Source: DATGLW01 sp035293965 (lineage in GTDB: Bacteria; Actinomycetota; Acidimicrobiia; Acidimicrobiales; RAAP-2). Taken from it: a stretch of 53,243 nt of DNA. The notes beneath the pieces were generated by a model, which had not been told where the DNA came from, ran no database searches, and worked only from the letters and a program-made list of their open reading frames with translations. The stretch spans positions 1-53,243 of the forward strand of contig DATGLW010000096.1 in the NCBI GenBank assembly GCA_035293965.1, given 5' to 3'. A program made the translations under genes and the position numbers. The stretch's first letter is position 1; every line of letters starts with the position of its first letter. Shown in pieces: positions 45,124-52,843 of the stretch.

Positions 45124-47220
45124 ATGGCTGAGCCCCTGCCCATCCGCCAATTCCCGTTGGCCAGGACCCGCAACATCGGGATCATGGCCCACATCGACGC
45201 GGGCAAGACCACGACGACCGAGCGGATCCTCTACTACACCGGGCGCAATTACAAGATCGGCGAGGTCCACGAGGGGGCCGCCACCATGGACTGGATGGTC
45301 CAGGAGCAAGAGCGCGGCATCACCATCACCTCGGCCGCCACGACCTGCCGGTGGCGCGACACCTGGATCAACATCATCGACACCCCGGGTCACGTGGACT
45401 TCACGGTCGAGGTCGAGCGATCCCTGCGCGTCCTCGACGGCGCGGTCGCGGTCTTCGATGCCGTGGCAGGGGTCGAGCCCCAGACCGAGACCGTCTGGCG
45501 GCAGGCCAACAAGTACGCGGTGCCGCGGATCTGCTTTGTGAACAAGATGGACCGGGTCGGCGCCGACTTCGACCGCGCGGTCCAGATGATCCGCGACCGC
45601 CTCGAGGCCAACCCGGCAGTGGTCCAGCTGCCCATCGGTGCCGAAGCCGACTTCAAGGGCGTCGTCGACGTCGTGGGGGGCCAGGCGCTCGTCTGGGAGG
45701 ACGGCATGGGCGAGAGCTGGCAGGTCCTGCCGGTCCCCGACGACCTGGCCGATGCGGCCGAGGCCGCCCGGAGCCAGCTCGTCGACCTCTTGTCCAACTA
45801 CGACGACCGCATCATGGAGAAGTTCCTGGCCGACGAGGAGATCACCGCCGAGGACCTGCGCCGGTCGCTCCGGGCCGCCACGCTGGCGAGCGAGGTGGTG
45901 CCCGTCCTGTGCGGCTCGGCGTTCAAGAACAAGGGGGTTCAACCGCTCCTCGACGCCGTCGTCGACTTCCTGCCGAGCCCCCTCGACCTGCCCCCCACGG
46001 TGGGGACGCGCCCGGGAAGCGACGAGCTCGAGGAACGGCTGCCGGACGACGCGGCCCCCTTCGCTGCTCTCGCCTTCAAGATCATGACCGACCCGTACGT
46101 GGGCAAGCTCACGTACCTCCGTGTCTACTCGGGCACCCTGCGCAAGGGGGCGTCGGTCATCAACTCCACCCGTGACCGCAAGGAGCGGGTGGGTCGGCTC
46201 CTCCAGATGCACGCCAACCACCGCGAAGACAAGGACGCCATCTTCGCCGGCGACATCGTCGCCGCCGTCGGGCTCAAGCAGACGACCACCGGCGACACCC
46301 TGTGCGACCCGGCGCACCCGATCGTGCTCGAGTCCCTCGAGTTCCCCGAGCCCGTGATCCACGTGGCGGTCGAGCCCAAGACCAAGGCCGACCAGGACAA
46401 GCTCTCCAAGGCCCTCTACGCGCTGAGCGAGGAGGACCCGACGTTCCGGGTCCGCACCGACGAGGAGACGGGCCAGACGGTCATCTCGGGGATGGGCGAG
46501 CTCCACCTCGAGGTGCTCGTCGACCGCATGCTTCGGGAGTTCAGCGTGGACGCCAACGTGGGCAAGCCCCAGGTGGCCTACCGGGAGACGATCCGCAAGC
46601 GGGTGGAGAAGATCGAGGAGCGCTACGTCCGCCAGACCGGCGGCCGTGGCCAGTACGGCCACGTGGTCATCGACCTCGAGCCCACGGGCCCCGGCGGAGG
46701 GTACGAGTTCATCGACAAGATCACCGGCGGGGTCATCCCCAAGGAGTACATCCCCTCGGTCGACGCCGGCATCCAGGAGGCCCTCACCTCGGGGGTGCTC
46801 GCCGGCTACCCGATGGTCGACGTGCGGGTCACCCTCACGTTCGGGTCGTACCACGAGGTCGACTCCTCGGAGATGGCCTTCAAGATCGCCGGGTCCATGG
46901 CTGTGAAGAAAGCGGCCCGGGCTGCCGACCCCGTGCTGCTCGAGCCGGTCATGGCCGTCGAGGTGGTGACCCCCGAGGAGTACATGGGCGACGTGATCGG
47001 CGACCTCTCGGCCCGCCGGGGAAGGGTCGAGGGGATGGACCAGCGGGGCGGGTCCCACGTGATCCGGGCACAGGTACCGCTGGCCGACATGTTCGGCTAC
47101 GCTACCGACCTGCGTTCGCGTACGCAGGGCCGCGCCACGTACACGATGCAGTTCCACGCCTACAACGAGGTGCCCGAGTCGATCTCGAGGGAGATCATCG
47201 CCCGGGCACGCGGAGAGTAG
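45124..47220 (+). CDS. fusA: Elongation factor G
   Basis: 698 residues. GTPase motifs: G1 AHIDAGKTTTTER, G2 RGITITSAATT, G3 DTPGHVDFT, G4 NKMDRVGADF. The domain IV tip region has TGGRGQYGHVVIDLEP, and domain V has GSYHEVDSSEMAFKIAGS. It drives tRNA-mRNA translocation. The ATG follows CAGGAG. It is preceded by rpsG at 24 bp and followed by a 157-bp gap to tuf. Confidence 0.98.
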   Translation: MAEPLPIRQFPLARTRNIGIMAHIDAGKTTTTERILYYTGRNYKIGEVHEGAATMDWMVQEQERGITITSAATTCRWRDTWINIIDTPGHVDFTVEVERSLRVLDGAVAVFDAVAGVEPQTETVWRQANKYAVPRICFVNKMDRVGADFDRAVQMIRDRLEANPAVVQLPIGAEADFKGVVDVVGGQALVWEDGMGESWQVLPVPDDLADAAEAARSQLVDLLSNYDDRIMEKFLADEEITAEDLRRSLRAATLASEVVPVLCGSAFKNKGVQPLLDAVVDFLPSPLDLPPTVGTRPGSDELEERLPDDAAPFAALAFKIMTDPYVGKLTYLRVYSGTLRKGASVINSTRDRKERVGRLLQMHANHREDKDAIFAGDIVAAVGLKQTTTGDTLCDPAHPIVLESLEFPEPVIHVAVEPKTKADQDKLSKALYALSEEDPTFRVRTDEETGQTVISGMGELHLEVLVDRMLREFSVDANVGKPQVAYRETIRKRVEKIEERYVRQTGGRGQYGHVVIDLEPTGPGGGYEFIDKITGGVIPKEYIPSVDAGIQEALTSGVLAGYPMVDVRVTLTFGSYHEVDSSEMAFKIAGSMAVKKAARAADPVLLEPVMAVEVVTPEEYMGDVIGDLSARRGRVEGMDQRGGSHVIRAQVPLADMFGYATDLRSRTQGRATYTMQFHAYNEVPESISREIIARARGE

Positions 47221-47377
47221 TGCCCGCCGGGGCTCGCCGGGCCCCGGTCGAGGTGGGAGGATGCCGACCGCAAGGGGGGCGGGAGGCGAGGAAGCGGCAC
47301 ACGCAGGAGATGGCGGCGGGCGACCGCCGTGGCGGACCCGAGGGGGTCCCGCCCGAGACCAGGGAGTAGCTGGGCAG

Positions 47378-48565
47378 ATGGCCAAGCAGAAGTTCGAGCG
47401 CAAGAAGCCCCACGTCAACGTGGGGACGATGGGCCACATCGACCACGGCAAGACCACGCTCACCGCGGCCATCACCAAGGTCCTGTCGGAGCAGAACCCC
47501 AACACCACCTTCACCCCCTTCGATCAGATCGACAAGGCGCCCGAAGAGAAGCAGCGCGGCATCACGATCTCCATCGCCCACGTCGAGTACGAGACGGCGA
47601 ACCGGCACTACGCCCACGTCGACATGCCGGGCCACGCCGACTACATCAAGAACATGATCACCGGCGCCGCCCAGGTCGACGGGGCCATCCTGGTGGTCTC
47701 GGCTGCGGATGGCCCCATGCCCCAGACCCGCGAGCACGTGCTGCTCGCCCGCCAGGTGGGCGTGCCCTACATCGTGGTCGCCTTGAACAAGGCGGACATG
47801 GTCGACGACGAGGAGCTGCTCGACCTGGTGGAGCTCGAGGTGCGCGAGCTGCTCAACGACTACGAGTTCCCAGGTGACGACGTGCCCATCGTGCGGGTGA
47901 GCGCCCTCAAGGCCCTCGAGGGCGACCCCGAGTGGACGCCGAAGATCCTTGAGCTGATGGACGCCGTCGACACCTTCATCCCCGAGCCCCAGCGCGACGT
48001 CGACAAGCCGTTCCTCATGCCGGTGGAGGACGTCATGTCCATCACGGGCCGGGGCACGGTGGTCACGGGCAAGGTGGAGCAGGGCCTCGTCAAGGTCGGC
48101 GACGAGGTGGAGATCGTGGGGCTGCGGCCGACCCAGAAGACCACCGTCACCGGGGTCGAGATGTTCCGCAAGCTTCTCGACGAGGGTCGTGCCGGCGACA
48201 ACATCGGCGCGCTCCTGCGCGGCACGAAGAAGGAGGAGGTCGAGCGGGGCCAGGTGCTGTGCAAGCCGGGCTCGATCACCCCGCACACGCAGTTCGAGGC
48301 CAACGTCTACGTCCTCACCAAGGAGGAGGGCGGTCGCCACAAGCCCTTCTTCACGAACTACCGTCCCCAGTTCTACTTCCGGACCACCGACGTCACCGGT
48401 ACCATCACCCTCCCCGAAGGGACGGAGATGGTCATGCCCGGCGACAACACCGAGATGACGGTCGAGCTGGGCAAGCCGATCGCCATGGACGAGGGCCTTC
48501 GCTTTGCCATCCGCGAGGGTGGCCGTACCGTGGCGTCGGGCAGGGTCACCAAGATCCTCAAGTAG
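47378..48565 (+). CDS. tuf: Elongation factor Tu
   Basis: 395 residues. GTPase motifs: GHIDHGKTTLT, RGITISIAHVEYET, DMPGHADYIKNM, NKADMVDDEELL. Domain II/III signatures are GRGTVVTGKVEQG and FRTTDVTGTITLPEG. It delivers aminoacyl-tRNA. The ATG follows AGGGAG at about 14 nt. An in-frame longer start at 47261 crosses the intergenic gap and is not part of the protein. It is followed by rpsJ, 96 bp away. Confidence 0.98.
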   Translation: MAKQKFERKKPHVNVGTMGHIDHGKTTLTAAITKVLSEQNPNTTFTPFDQIDKAPEEKQRGITISIAHVEYETANRHYAHVDMPGHADYIKNMITGAAQVDGAILVVSAADGPMPQTREHVLLARQVGVPYIVVALNKADMVDDEELLDLVELEVRELLNDYEFPGDDVPIVRVSALKALEGDPEWTPKILELMDAVDTFIPEPQRDVDKPFLMPVEDVMSITGRGTVVTGKVEQGLVKVGDEVEIVGLRPTQKTTVTGVEMFRKLLDEGRAGDNIGALLRGTKKEEVERGQVLCKPGSITPHTQFEANVYVLTKEEGGRHKPFFTNYRPQFYFRTTDVTGTITLPEGTEMVMPGDNTEMTVELGKPIAMDEGLRFAIREGGRTVASGRVTKILK

Positions 48566-48661
48566 GAGCATCGCCGCCGCGTGCGGCCCGGTTCCCGCGC
48601 GAGGGGCCCGGGCGGGCTCCTGGTGGAGGGGCACGCGAGCCAGAGCAGAGAGGACGTTGCC

Positions 48662-48982
48662 GTGGCTGACGGGCCCCGACAGAAGATCAGGATCCGGTTG
48701 AAGGCCTACGACCACGAGATCCTGGACCAGTCCACCGAGAAGATCGTCCAGACGGTCCTGCGGACCCAGGCCAAGGTCCAGGGTCCGGTGCCGCTGCCGA
48801 CGGACCGGCATCGCTACACGGTCATCCGGTCGCCCCACAAGTACAAGGACAGCCGCGAGCACTTCGAGATGCGCGTGCACAAGCGCCTGGTCGACATCGT
48901 CGAGCACACGCCCAAGACCGTCGACTCCCTCCAGCGGCTCGACCTCCCCGCCGGGGTGGACATCGAGATCAAGATCCAGTAG
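48662..48982 (+). CDS. rpsJ: 30S ribosomal protein S10 (NusE)
   Basis: 106 residues: QKIRIRLKAYDHEILDQSTEKIV, GPVPLPTDRHRYTVIRSPH, then REHFEMRVHKRLVDIVEHTPKTVDSLQRLDLPAGVDIEIKI, the complete S10. It also acts as NusE in antitermination. The GTG 48662 start follows AGAGCAGAGAGGA. It is normally followed at once by rplC, but here a cupin gene and two promoter-like regions intervene. Confidence 0.97.
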   Translation: MADGPRQKIRIRLKAYDHEILDQSTEKIVQTVLRTQAKVQGPVPLPTDRHRYTVIRSPHKYKDSREHFEMRVHKRLVDIVEHTPKTVDSLQRLDLPAGVDIEIKIQ

Positions 48983-49078
48983 GGCGCGAGCGCCCGGTCG
49001 GGTCCCCCATCCGCCGCAGCGGATGGCCCGTCGCAGCGAGAACGGGGTGCAGGGGGGCTGCCCTCCGCAAGCGACCCA

Positions 49079-49107
49079 TTGTGGCCACTCCTTGCCGGTC
49101 GTAGCAT
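49079..49107 (+). promoter_or_regulatory. Promoter of the cupin gene (TTGTGG-N17-TAGCAT)
   Basis: The -35 TTGTGG (49079-49084) and -10 TAGCAT (49102-49107) are exactly 17 bp apart, inside the S10 operon and after rpsJ. It would start transcription near 49114, about 105 nt before GTG 49219. Confidence 0.6.
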
Positions 49108-49218
49108 CGATGCTCTCACCCAAGCCCGATGGCGGACCGTGCCGCTCAGGCGCAGCCGAGGGCTGCGACGGCTCCACGGCACGAGGCCATCGGCCCGCCG
49201 AACGGACTGGAGGACGCT

Positions 49219-49701
49219 GTGGGCACTGGCGACGAGACCCTGACGACCAGGGGCTACGTGGTGCGGGACGAACCGGGCTGGAGGTGGAAGGCGAACGGAC
49301 GTGAGAACGAGGGTCGCTTCGACCTCTTGGTCATCGACCATGTCGCGTACGGCAGCGGACCCCCGTTGCACGTCCACGCCATGCAGGAGGACTCGTTCTT
49401 CGTCGTCGAAGGGGTGCTGACCGTGCAGCTCGACGGCGAGATCGTCGAGGTCGGGCCGGGCGACTTCGCCACGGCACCGCCGGGCGTGGGGCACAGCTTC
49501 ACCAACGCTCGGCTCGACCAGCCAGCCTGCAGGGTGGTCAACCTGATGACCCCGGGCACCGGCTTCGACCGGTACCTCGAGCAGCTCGGGCAACTGGCGG
49601 CTTCGGGCGACCACGAGTCCATCGAGGCGCTCAACGCTGCGTTCGGCGTCACGGTCGTCGGACCAAGCGTGGCCGACCGGCTGGGGCTCTCGCCTGCCTG
49701 A
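49219..49701 (+). CDS. Single-domain cupin protein inserted between rpsJ and rplC
   Basis: 160 residues from GTG 49219, chosen because GGAGG lies 5 nt upstream. ATG 49129 in the same frame would add 30 low-complexity residues without a ribosome binding site. Both cupin motifs are complete. Motif 1 is G-5-HxH-3-E-6-G in GPPLHVHAMQEDSFFVVEG (His51, His53, Glu57). Motif 2 is GDFATAPPGVGHSFTN (His92). It should bind a metal. Substrate and role are unknown, and relatives include quercetinase-like dioxygenases and sugar-binding cupins. It has its own promoter and is flanked on both sides by S10-operon genes in the same direction. Confidence 0.85.
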   Translation: MGTGDETLTTRGYVVRDEPGWRWKANGRENEGRFDLLVIDHVAYGSGPPLHVHAMQEDSFFVVEGVLTVQLDGEIVEVGPGDFATAPPGVGHSFTNARLDQPACRVVNLMTPGTGFDRYLEQLGQLAASGDHESIEALNAAFGVTVVGPSVADRLGLSPA

Positions 49702-49969
49702 GCGAGTGGGGCGACGACGTAGCGGCTCTGCCGCAGCCCGCCGCTGGCACGCAAGGCGCCGCTTGGGGTAGCATGTTCCTTCGGGCCGATTCCGGCCCAG
49801 CGGGGCCCGGCGGCCAGCCGGCCCGAGAAGAGGACGTGCTCGAGCGCCCCTCGGCTCCTGCCGGGGGGGACCTCGGGCCGCAACAGGCGAGCGCTCCGCT
49901 CGGGGATCCGGGCGGAGCGTTGGCGTGCGCACGGGCCTCCGTGCGCACCGTCGGGAGAATCGTACGCAC
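49702..49969 (+). promoter_or_regulatory. rplC leader with TAGCAT -10 and inverted repeats
   Basis: A 268-bp gap. TAGCAT (49769-49774) has only a weak TGGCAC-like -35. After it come several GC-rich inverted repeats (GGGCCGATTCCGGCCC near 49781). Just before rplC there are two GTGCGCAC motifs (about 49925-49932 and 49941-49948), each a perfect 8-bp palindrome. It could be a re-established promoter and an L4-type control leader for rplC onward. Confidence 0.45.
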
Positions 49970-50629
49970 GTGACAACGAAGGCCATCGTCGGCGAGAAGG
50001 TCGGCATGACCCAGGTCTGGGACGACCAGAACCGCGCCATCCCGGTGACGGTCCTTCGGGTCGCGCCCGTGCGCATCGTGCAGGTGAAGACCCCCGAGCG
50101 CGATGGGTATGCGGCTGTGCAGGTGACGTGGGGCTTCCGCCGGCCGAGCACGCTCACGCGGGCGGAGCTCGGCCACTACCGGCGAGCCGGCGTCGATCCG
50201 GGGCGGCGGTTGGTCGAGCTCCGGGTCGACGACGCCAGTGCCTACGAGGTGGGCCAGGAGCTGACGGTGGCCGAGTGGGAGCCCGGTGATCGGGTCGACG
50301 CGATCGCGGTCAGCAAGGGGAAGGGGTTCGCCGGCGGGATGAAACGGCACCACTTCAAGGGTCAAGGTGCCGCCCACGGCAACCACAAGCACCATCGGGC
50401 GCCGGGGTCGGTCGGGGCCTGCGCCACTCCGGCTCGAGTGTTCAAGGGAACCCGTATGGCGGGCCGTCTGGGAGGCAGCCGCGTGGCCGCGCTGAACCTC
50501 CAGGTCGTGGCGGCCGATCCTGATCGCGAGCTGATGCTGGTGAAAGGGGCCGTGCCCGGTGCCCGCGGCGGCATGGTGGTGCTCCGTGCCTCGGTCAAGA
50601 CCCCATTGGCGAAGGGGGGCGGCCGGTGA
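49970..50629 (+). CDS. rplC: 50S ribosomal protein L3
   Basis: 219 residues from GTG 49970: TTKAIVGEKVGMTQVWDDQN, then KGKGFAGGMKRHHFKGQGAAHGNHKHHRAPGSVG (the extension reaching the peptidyl-transferase area) and GTRMAGRLGGSRVAALNLQVV. GGGAGA lies about 13 nt upstream. It ends in a GTGA overlap with rplD. Confidence 0.96.
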   Translation: MTTKAIVGEKVGMTQVWDDQNRAIPVTVLRVAPVRIVQVKTPERDGYAAVQVTWGFRRPSTLTRAELGHYRRAGVDPGRRLVELRVDDASAYEVGQELTVAEWEPGDRVDAIAVSKGKGFAGGMKRHHFKGQGAAHGNHKHHRAPGSVGACATPARVFKGTRMAGRLGGSRVAALNLQVVAADPDRELMLVKGAVPGARGGMVVLRASVKTPLAKGGGR

Positions 50630-51420
50630 CCGTCGCCGAGGCTCCCGCTCCCGGCCACCTGCGCGGCCCGCGGCGCCGCGAGCGTCCCGCTCCGGTGGTC
50701 CGGACCGTGGCCCGCAGGACGGCCCGAGGCGACGACCTCGGCCGGGTCGAGCTCGACCCGGCGATCTTCGGCATCGAGCCCAACATGGCCGTCCTCCACC
50801 AGGTCGTGACGGCCCAGCTGGCCGCGGCCCGAGCGGGCACCCACGCGACGAGAACGAGGGCGGAGGTCAGGGGCGGCGGCGCGAAGCCCTACCGCCAGAA
50901 GGGGACCGGCCGGGCCCGGCAGGGATCGAGCCGCTCGCCCAGCTGGGCGGGCGGCGGCGTGGCGGCCGGCCCGAAGCCGCGCAGCTACCGCCAGCGGACG
51001 CCCAAGCGCATGGTGCAGCTGGCCCTGCGCTCTGCCCTGTCCGACCGGGCGGCCGAGCAGCGGGTTGCGCTCGTGGACCGCTGGCCGTTCGAGGCCCCGC
51101 GGACGAAGGATGCCCTGGCCGCCCTCGACGCGCTCGGGCTGGGCGGCCGCGTGCTCGTGGTGCTGGCTCCCGGCGACGCGGTGGCGGCGCGCTCGTTCGC
51201 CAACCTGCCCGAAGTGGACACCGTGCCAGCGGGCGAGCTCGCCGCATATGACGTGGTCCGCAGCGACTGGGTTGTCTTCACCGACGCCACCCTCCCCGGT
51301 GCACGATCGGCTGGGGCCACCGCCCCGGCTCCCGACGAGCCTGTCGCCGAGGCAGGGGAGGCCACCGCCCCGGCTCCCGACGAGCCTGTCGCCGAGGCAG
51401 GGGAGCCCGGCGATGCGTGA
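50626..51420 (+). CDS. rplD: 50S ribosomal protein L4 with repetitive C-terminal tail
   Basis: 264 residues, longer than the usual 200-220. The core has NMAVLHQVVTAQLAAARAGTHATRTRAEVRGGGAKPYRQKGTGRARQGSSRSPSWAGGG, the exit-tunnel loop, then KRMVQLALRSALSDR. After about residue 228 it has a Pro/Ala/Glu tail with two identical 15-residue blocks (ATAPAPDEPVAEAGE). L4 lines the exit tunnel and represses the S10 operon in some bacteria. The GTG overlaps the rplC stop. rplW starts 8 nt before its end. Confidence 0.95.
   Translation: MTVAEAPAPGHLRGPRRRERPAPVVRTVARRTARGDDLGRVELDPAIFGIEPNMAVLHQVVTAQLAAARAGTHATRTRAEVRGGGAKPYRQKGTGRARQGSSRSPSWAGGGVAAGPKPRSYRQRTPKRMVQLALRSALSDRAAEQRVALVDRWPFEAPRTKDALAALDALGLGGRVLVVLAPGDAVAARSFANLPEVDTVPAGELAAYDVVRSDWVVFTDATLPGARSAGATAPAPDEPVAEAGEATAPAPDEPVAEAGEPGDA
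51316..51405. repeat. 45-bp perfect tandem duplication in the 3' end of rplD
   Basis: Positions 51316-51360 and 51361-51405 are identical over all 45 bp, third codon positions included. The unit is 15 codons, so the frame is kept and only L4's disordered tail is lengthened. The lack of silent differences suggests a recent duplication. Confidence 0.97.
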
Positions 51421-51703
51421 CGCCACCTCGATCCTCATCCGGCCTGTGGTGTCGGAGAAGACCTACGCACTCATGGACCGCAGCGTGTACGTGTTCGTCG
51501 TCGACCGTGCCGCCACGAAGATCGACGTTCGCCACGCCGTCGAGGCCACCTTCGGGGTGCGGGTCGACAAGGTCAACACGTTGAACCGCAAGGGGAAGGC
51601 CCGGAGGAACCGCCGCACCAACACGGTCGGCAAGCGCCCCGACACCAAGCGAGCCGTCGTGACACTGCACGCCGGCGACAAGATCGACCTCTTCGAGAGC
51701 TGA
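51413..51703 (+). CDS. rplW: 50S ribosomal protein L23
   Basis: 96 residues: SILIRPVVSEKTYALMDRSVYVFVVDRAATKIDVRHAVEATFGVRVDKVNTLNRKGK, ending in AVVTLHAGDKIDLF. This is a complete L23, the docking site for trigger factor and SRP at the tunnel exit. The ATG lies 8 nt inside the rplD end. Confidence 0.96.
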   Translation: MRDATSILIRPVVSEKTYALMDRSVYVFVVDRAATKIDVRHAVEATFGVRVDKVNTLNRKGKARRNRRTNTVGKRPDTKRAVVTLHAGDKIDLFES

Positions 51704-51708
51704 GCGCC

Positions 51709-52545
51709 ATGCCCCTGCGAGCACGCAAGCCCACCAGCCCCGGACGGCGGTTCCAGACCGTGTCGGACTTCGCCGACCTGACCGCCACCCGCCCCGAGCG
51801 CTCCCTTCTCGCTCCCCTCTCGGGTTCGGGGGGGCGGAACAACCGGGGCCGCAAGACGGCGCGCCATCGCGGCGGGGGTCACAAGCGGCAGTACCGGATC
51901 GTCGACTTCCGTCGCGACAAGGACGGCGTGCCGGCCAAGGTGGCCACGGTCGAGTACGACCCCAACCGCAACGCGCGCATCGCCCTCCTCCACTACGCCG
52001 ACGGCGAGAAGCGCTACATCCTGGCGCCGGCGGGTGTCCGGGTGGGCGACCGGCTGCAGAGCGGCCAGGGCGCGGAGATCCGCCCGGGCAACGCCATGCC
52101 CATGCGCTACATCCCGGTAGGGTCGACCGTCCACAACGTGGAGCTGCGGCCCGGCGGTGGCGGCAAGCTGGCCCGTGGCGCGGGCATGAGCGTGCAGCTG
52201 GTGGCCAAGGAGGGTGCGTTCGCCACCTTGCGACTCCCATCCACCGAGATGCGCCGGGTCTCCATCGACTGCCGGGCCACGATCGGGGTGGTGGGGAACT
52301 CGGAGGCGGAGCTGGTGAAGTTGGGGAAGGCCGGTCGTAACCGCTGGAAGGGCGTCCGTCCTCAGACCCGGGGGGTGGCCATGAACCCCGTCGACCACCC
52401 GCTCGGCGGCGGCGAGGGGAAGTCGTCCGGCGGGCGGCACCCCGTGTCGCCCTGGGGCAAGCCCGAAGGGCGCACCCGAGCACGCCACAAGCCGTCCGAC
52501 AGGTTGATCGTCCGCCGGCGCCGCACTCGCGGCGCCCGCAGGTAG
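51709..52545 (+). CDS. rplB: 50S ribosomal protein L2
   Basis: 278 residues. The N-terminal RKPTSPGRRFQTVSDFADL is followed by GRNNRGRKTARHRGGGHKR. The strongly conserved C-terminal NPVDHPLGGGEGKSSGGRHPVSPWG contains the functionally important histidine. It ends in a very basic tail. It lies 5 bp after rplW and 18 bp before rpsS. Confidence 0.97.
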   Translation: MPLRARKPTSPGRRFQTVSDFADLTATRPERSLLAPLSGSGGRNNRGRKTARHRGGGHKRQYRIVDFRRDKDGVPAKVATVEYDPNRNARIALLHYADGEKRYILAPAGVRVGDRLQSGQGAEIRPGNAMPMRYIPVGSTVHNVELRPGGGGKLARGAGMSVQLVAKEGAFATLRLPSTEMRRVSIDCRATIGVVGNSEAELVKLGKAGRNRWKGVRPQTRGVAMNPVDHPLGGGEGKSSGGRHPVSPWGKPEGRTRARHKPSDRLIVRRRRTRGARR

Positions 52546-52563
52546 CAGGAGGGCCGGCCGGGC

Positions 52564-52842
52564 ATGCCGCGCAGTCTCAAGAAGGGCCCGTTCGTCGACG
52601 ACCATCTGCTGAAGAAGGTCGACGCGCTCAATGCCAGCGGCGAGAAGCGCGTCATCCGGACCTGGTCGCGGCGCTCCACCATCATCCCCGACATGGTGGG
52701 TCACACCATCGCCGTCCACGACGGCCGGCGACACGTGCCGGTGTACGTCACCGAGGCCATGGTCGGGCACAAGCTGGGTGAGTTCGCTCCCACCCGGACC
52801 TTCCGCTACCACGCCGGCCAGGAGAGGGCGGGGAGGCGATGA
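52564..52842 (+). CDS. rpsS: 30S ribosomal protein S19
   Basis: 92 residues: MPRSLKKGPFVDDHLLKKVDALN, TWSRRSTIIPDMVGHTIAVHDGR, YVTEAMVGHKLGEFAPTRTF, the complete S19. A strong AGGAGGG lies about 10 nt upstream. Its stop (TGA 52840-52842) is one base before the rplV GTG. Confidence 0.97.
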   Translation: MPRSLKKGPFVDDHLLKKVDALNASGEKRVIRTWSRRSTIIPDMVGHTIAVHDGRRHVPVYVTEAMVGHKLGEFAPTRTFRYHAGQERAGRR

Positions 52843-52843
52843 G

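Noticed and set aside
49129..49218. ATG 49129 as cupin start
   Set aside because: No ribosome binding site and an extra 30-residue low-complexity lead. GTG 49219 has GGAGG at proper spacing.
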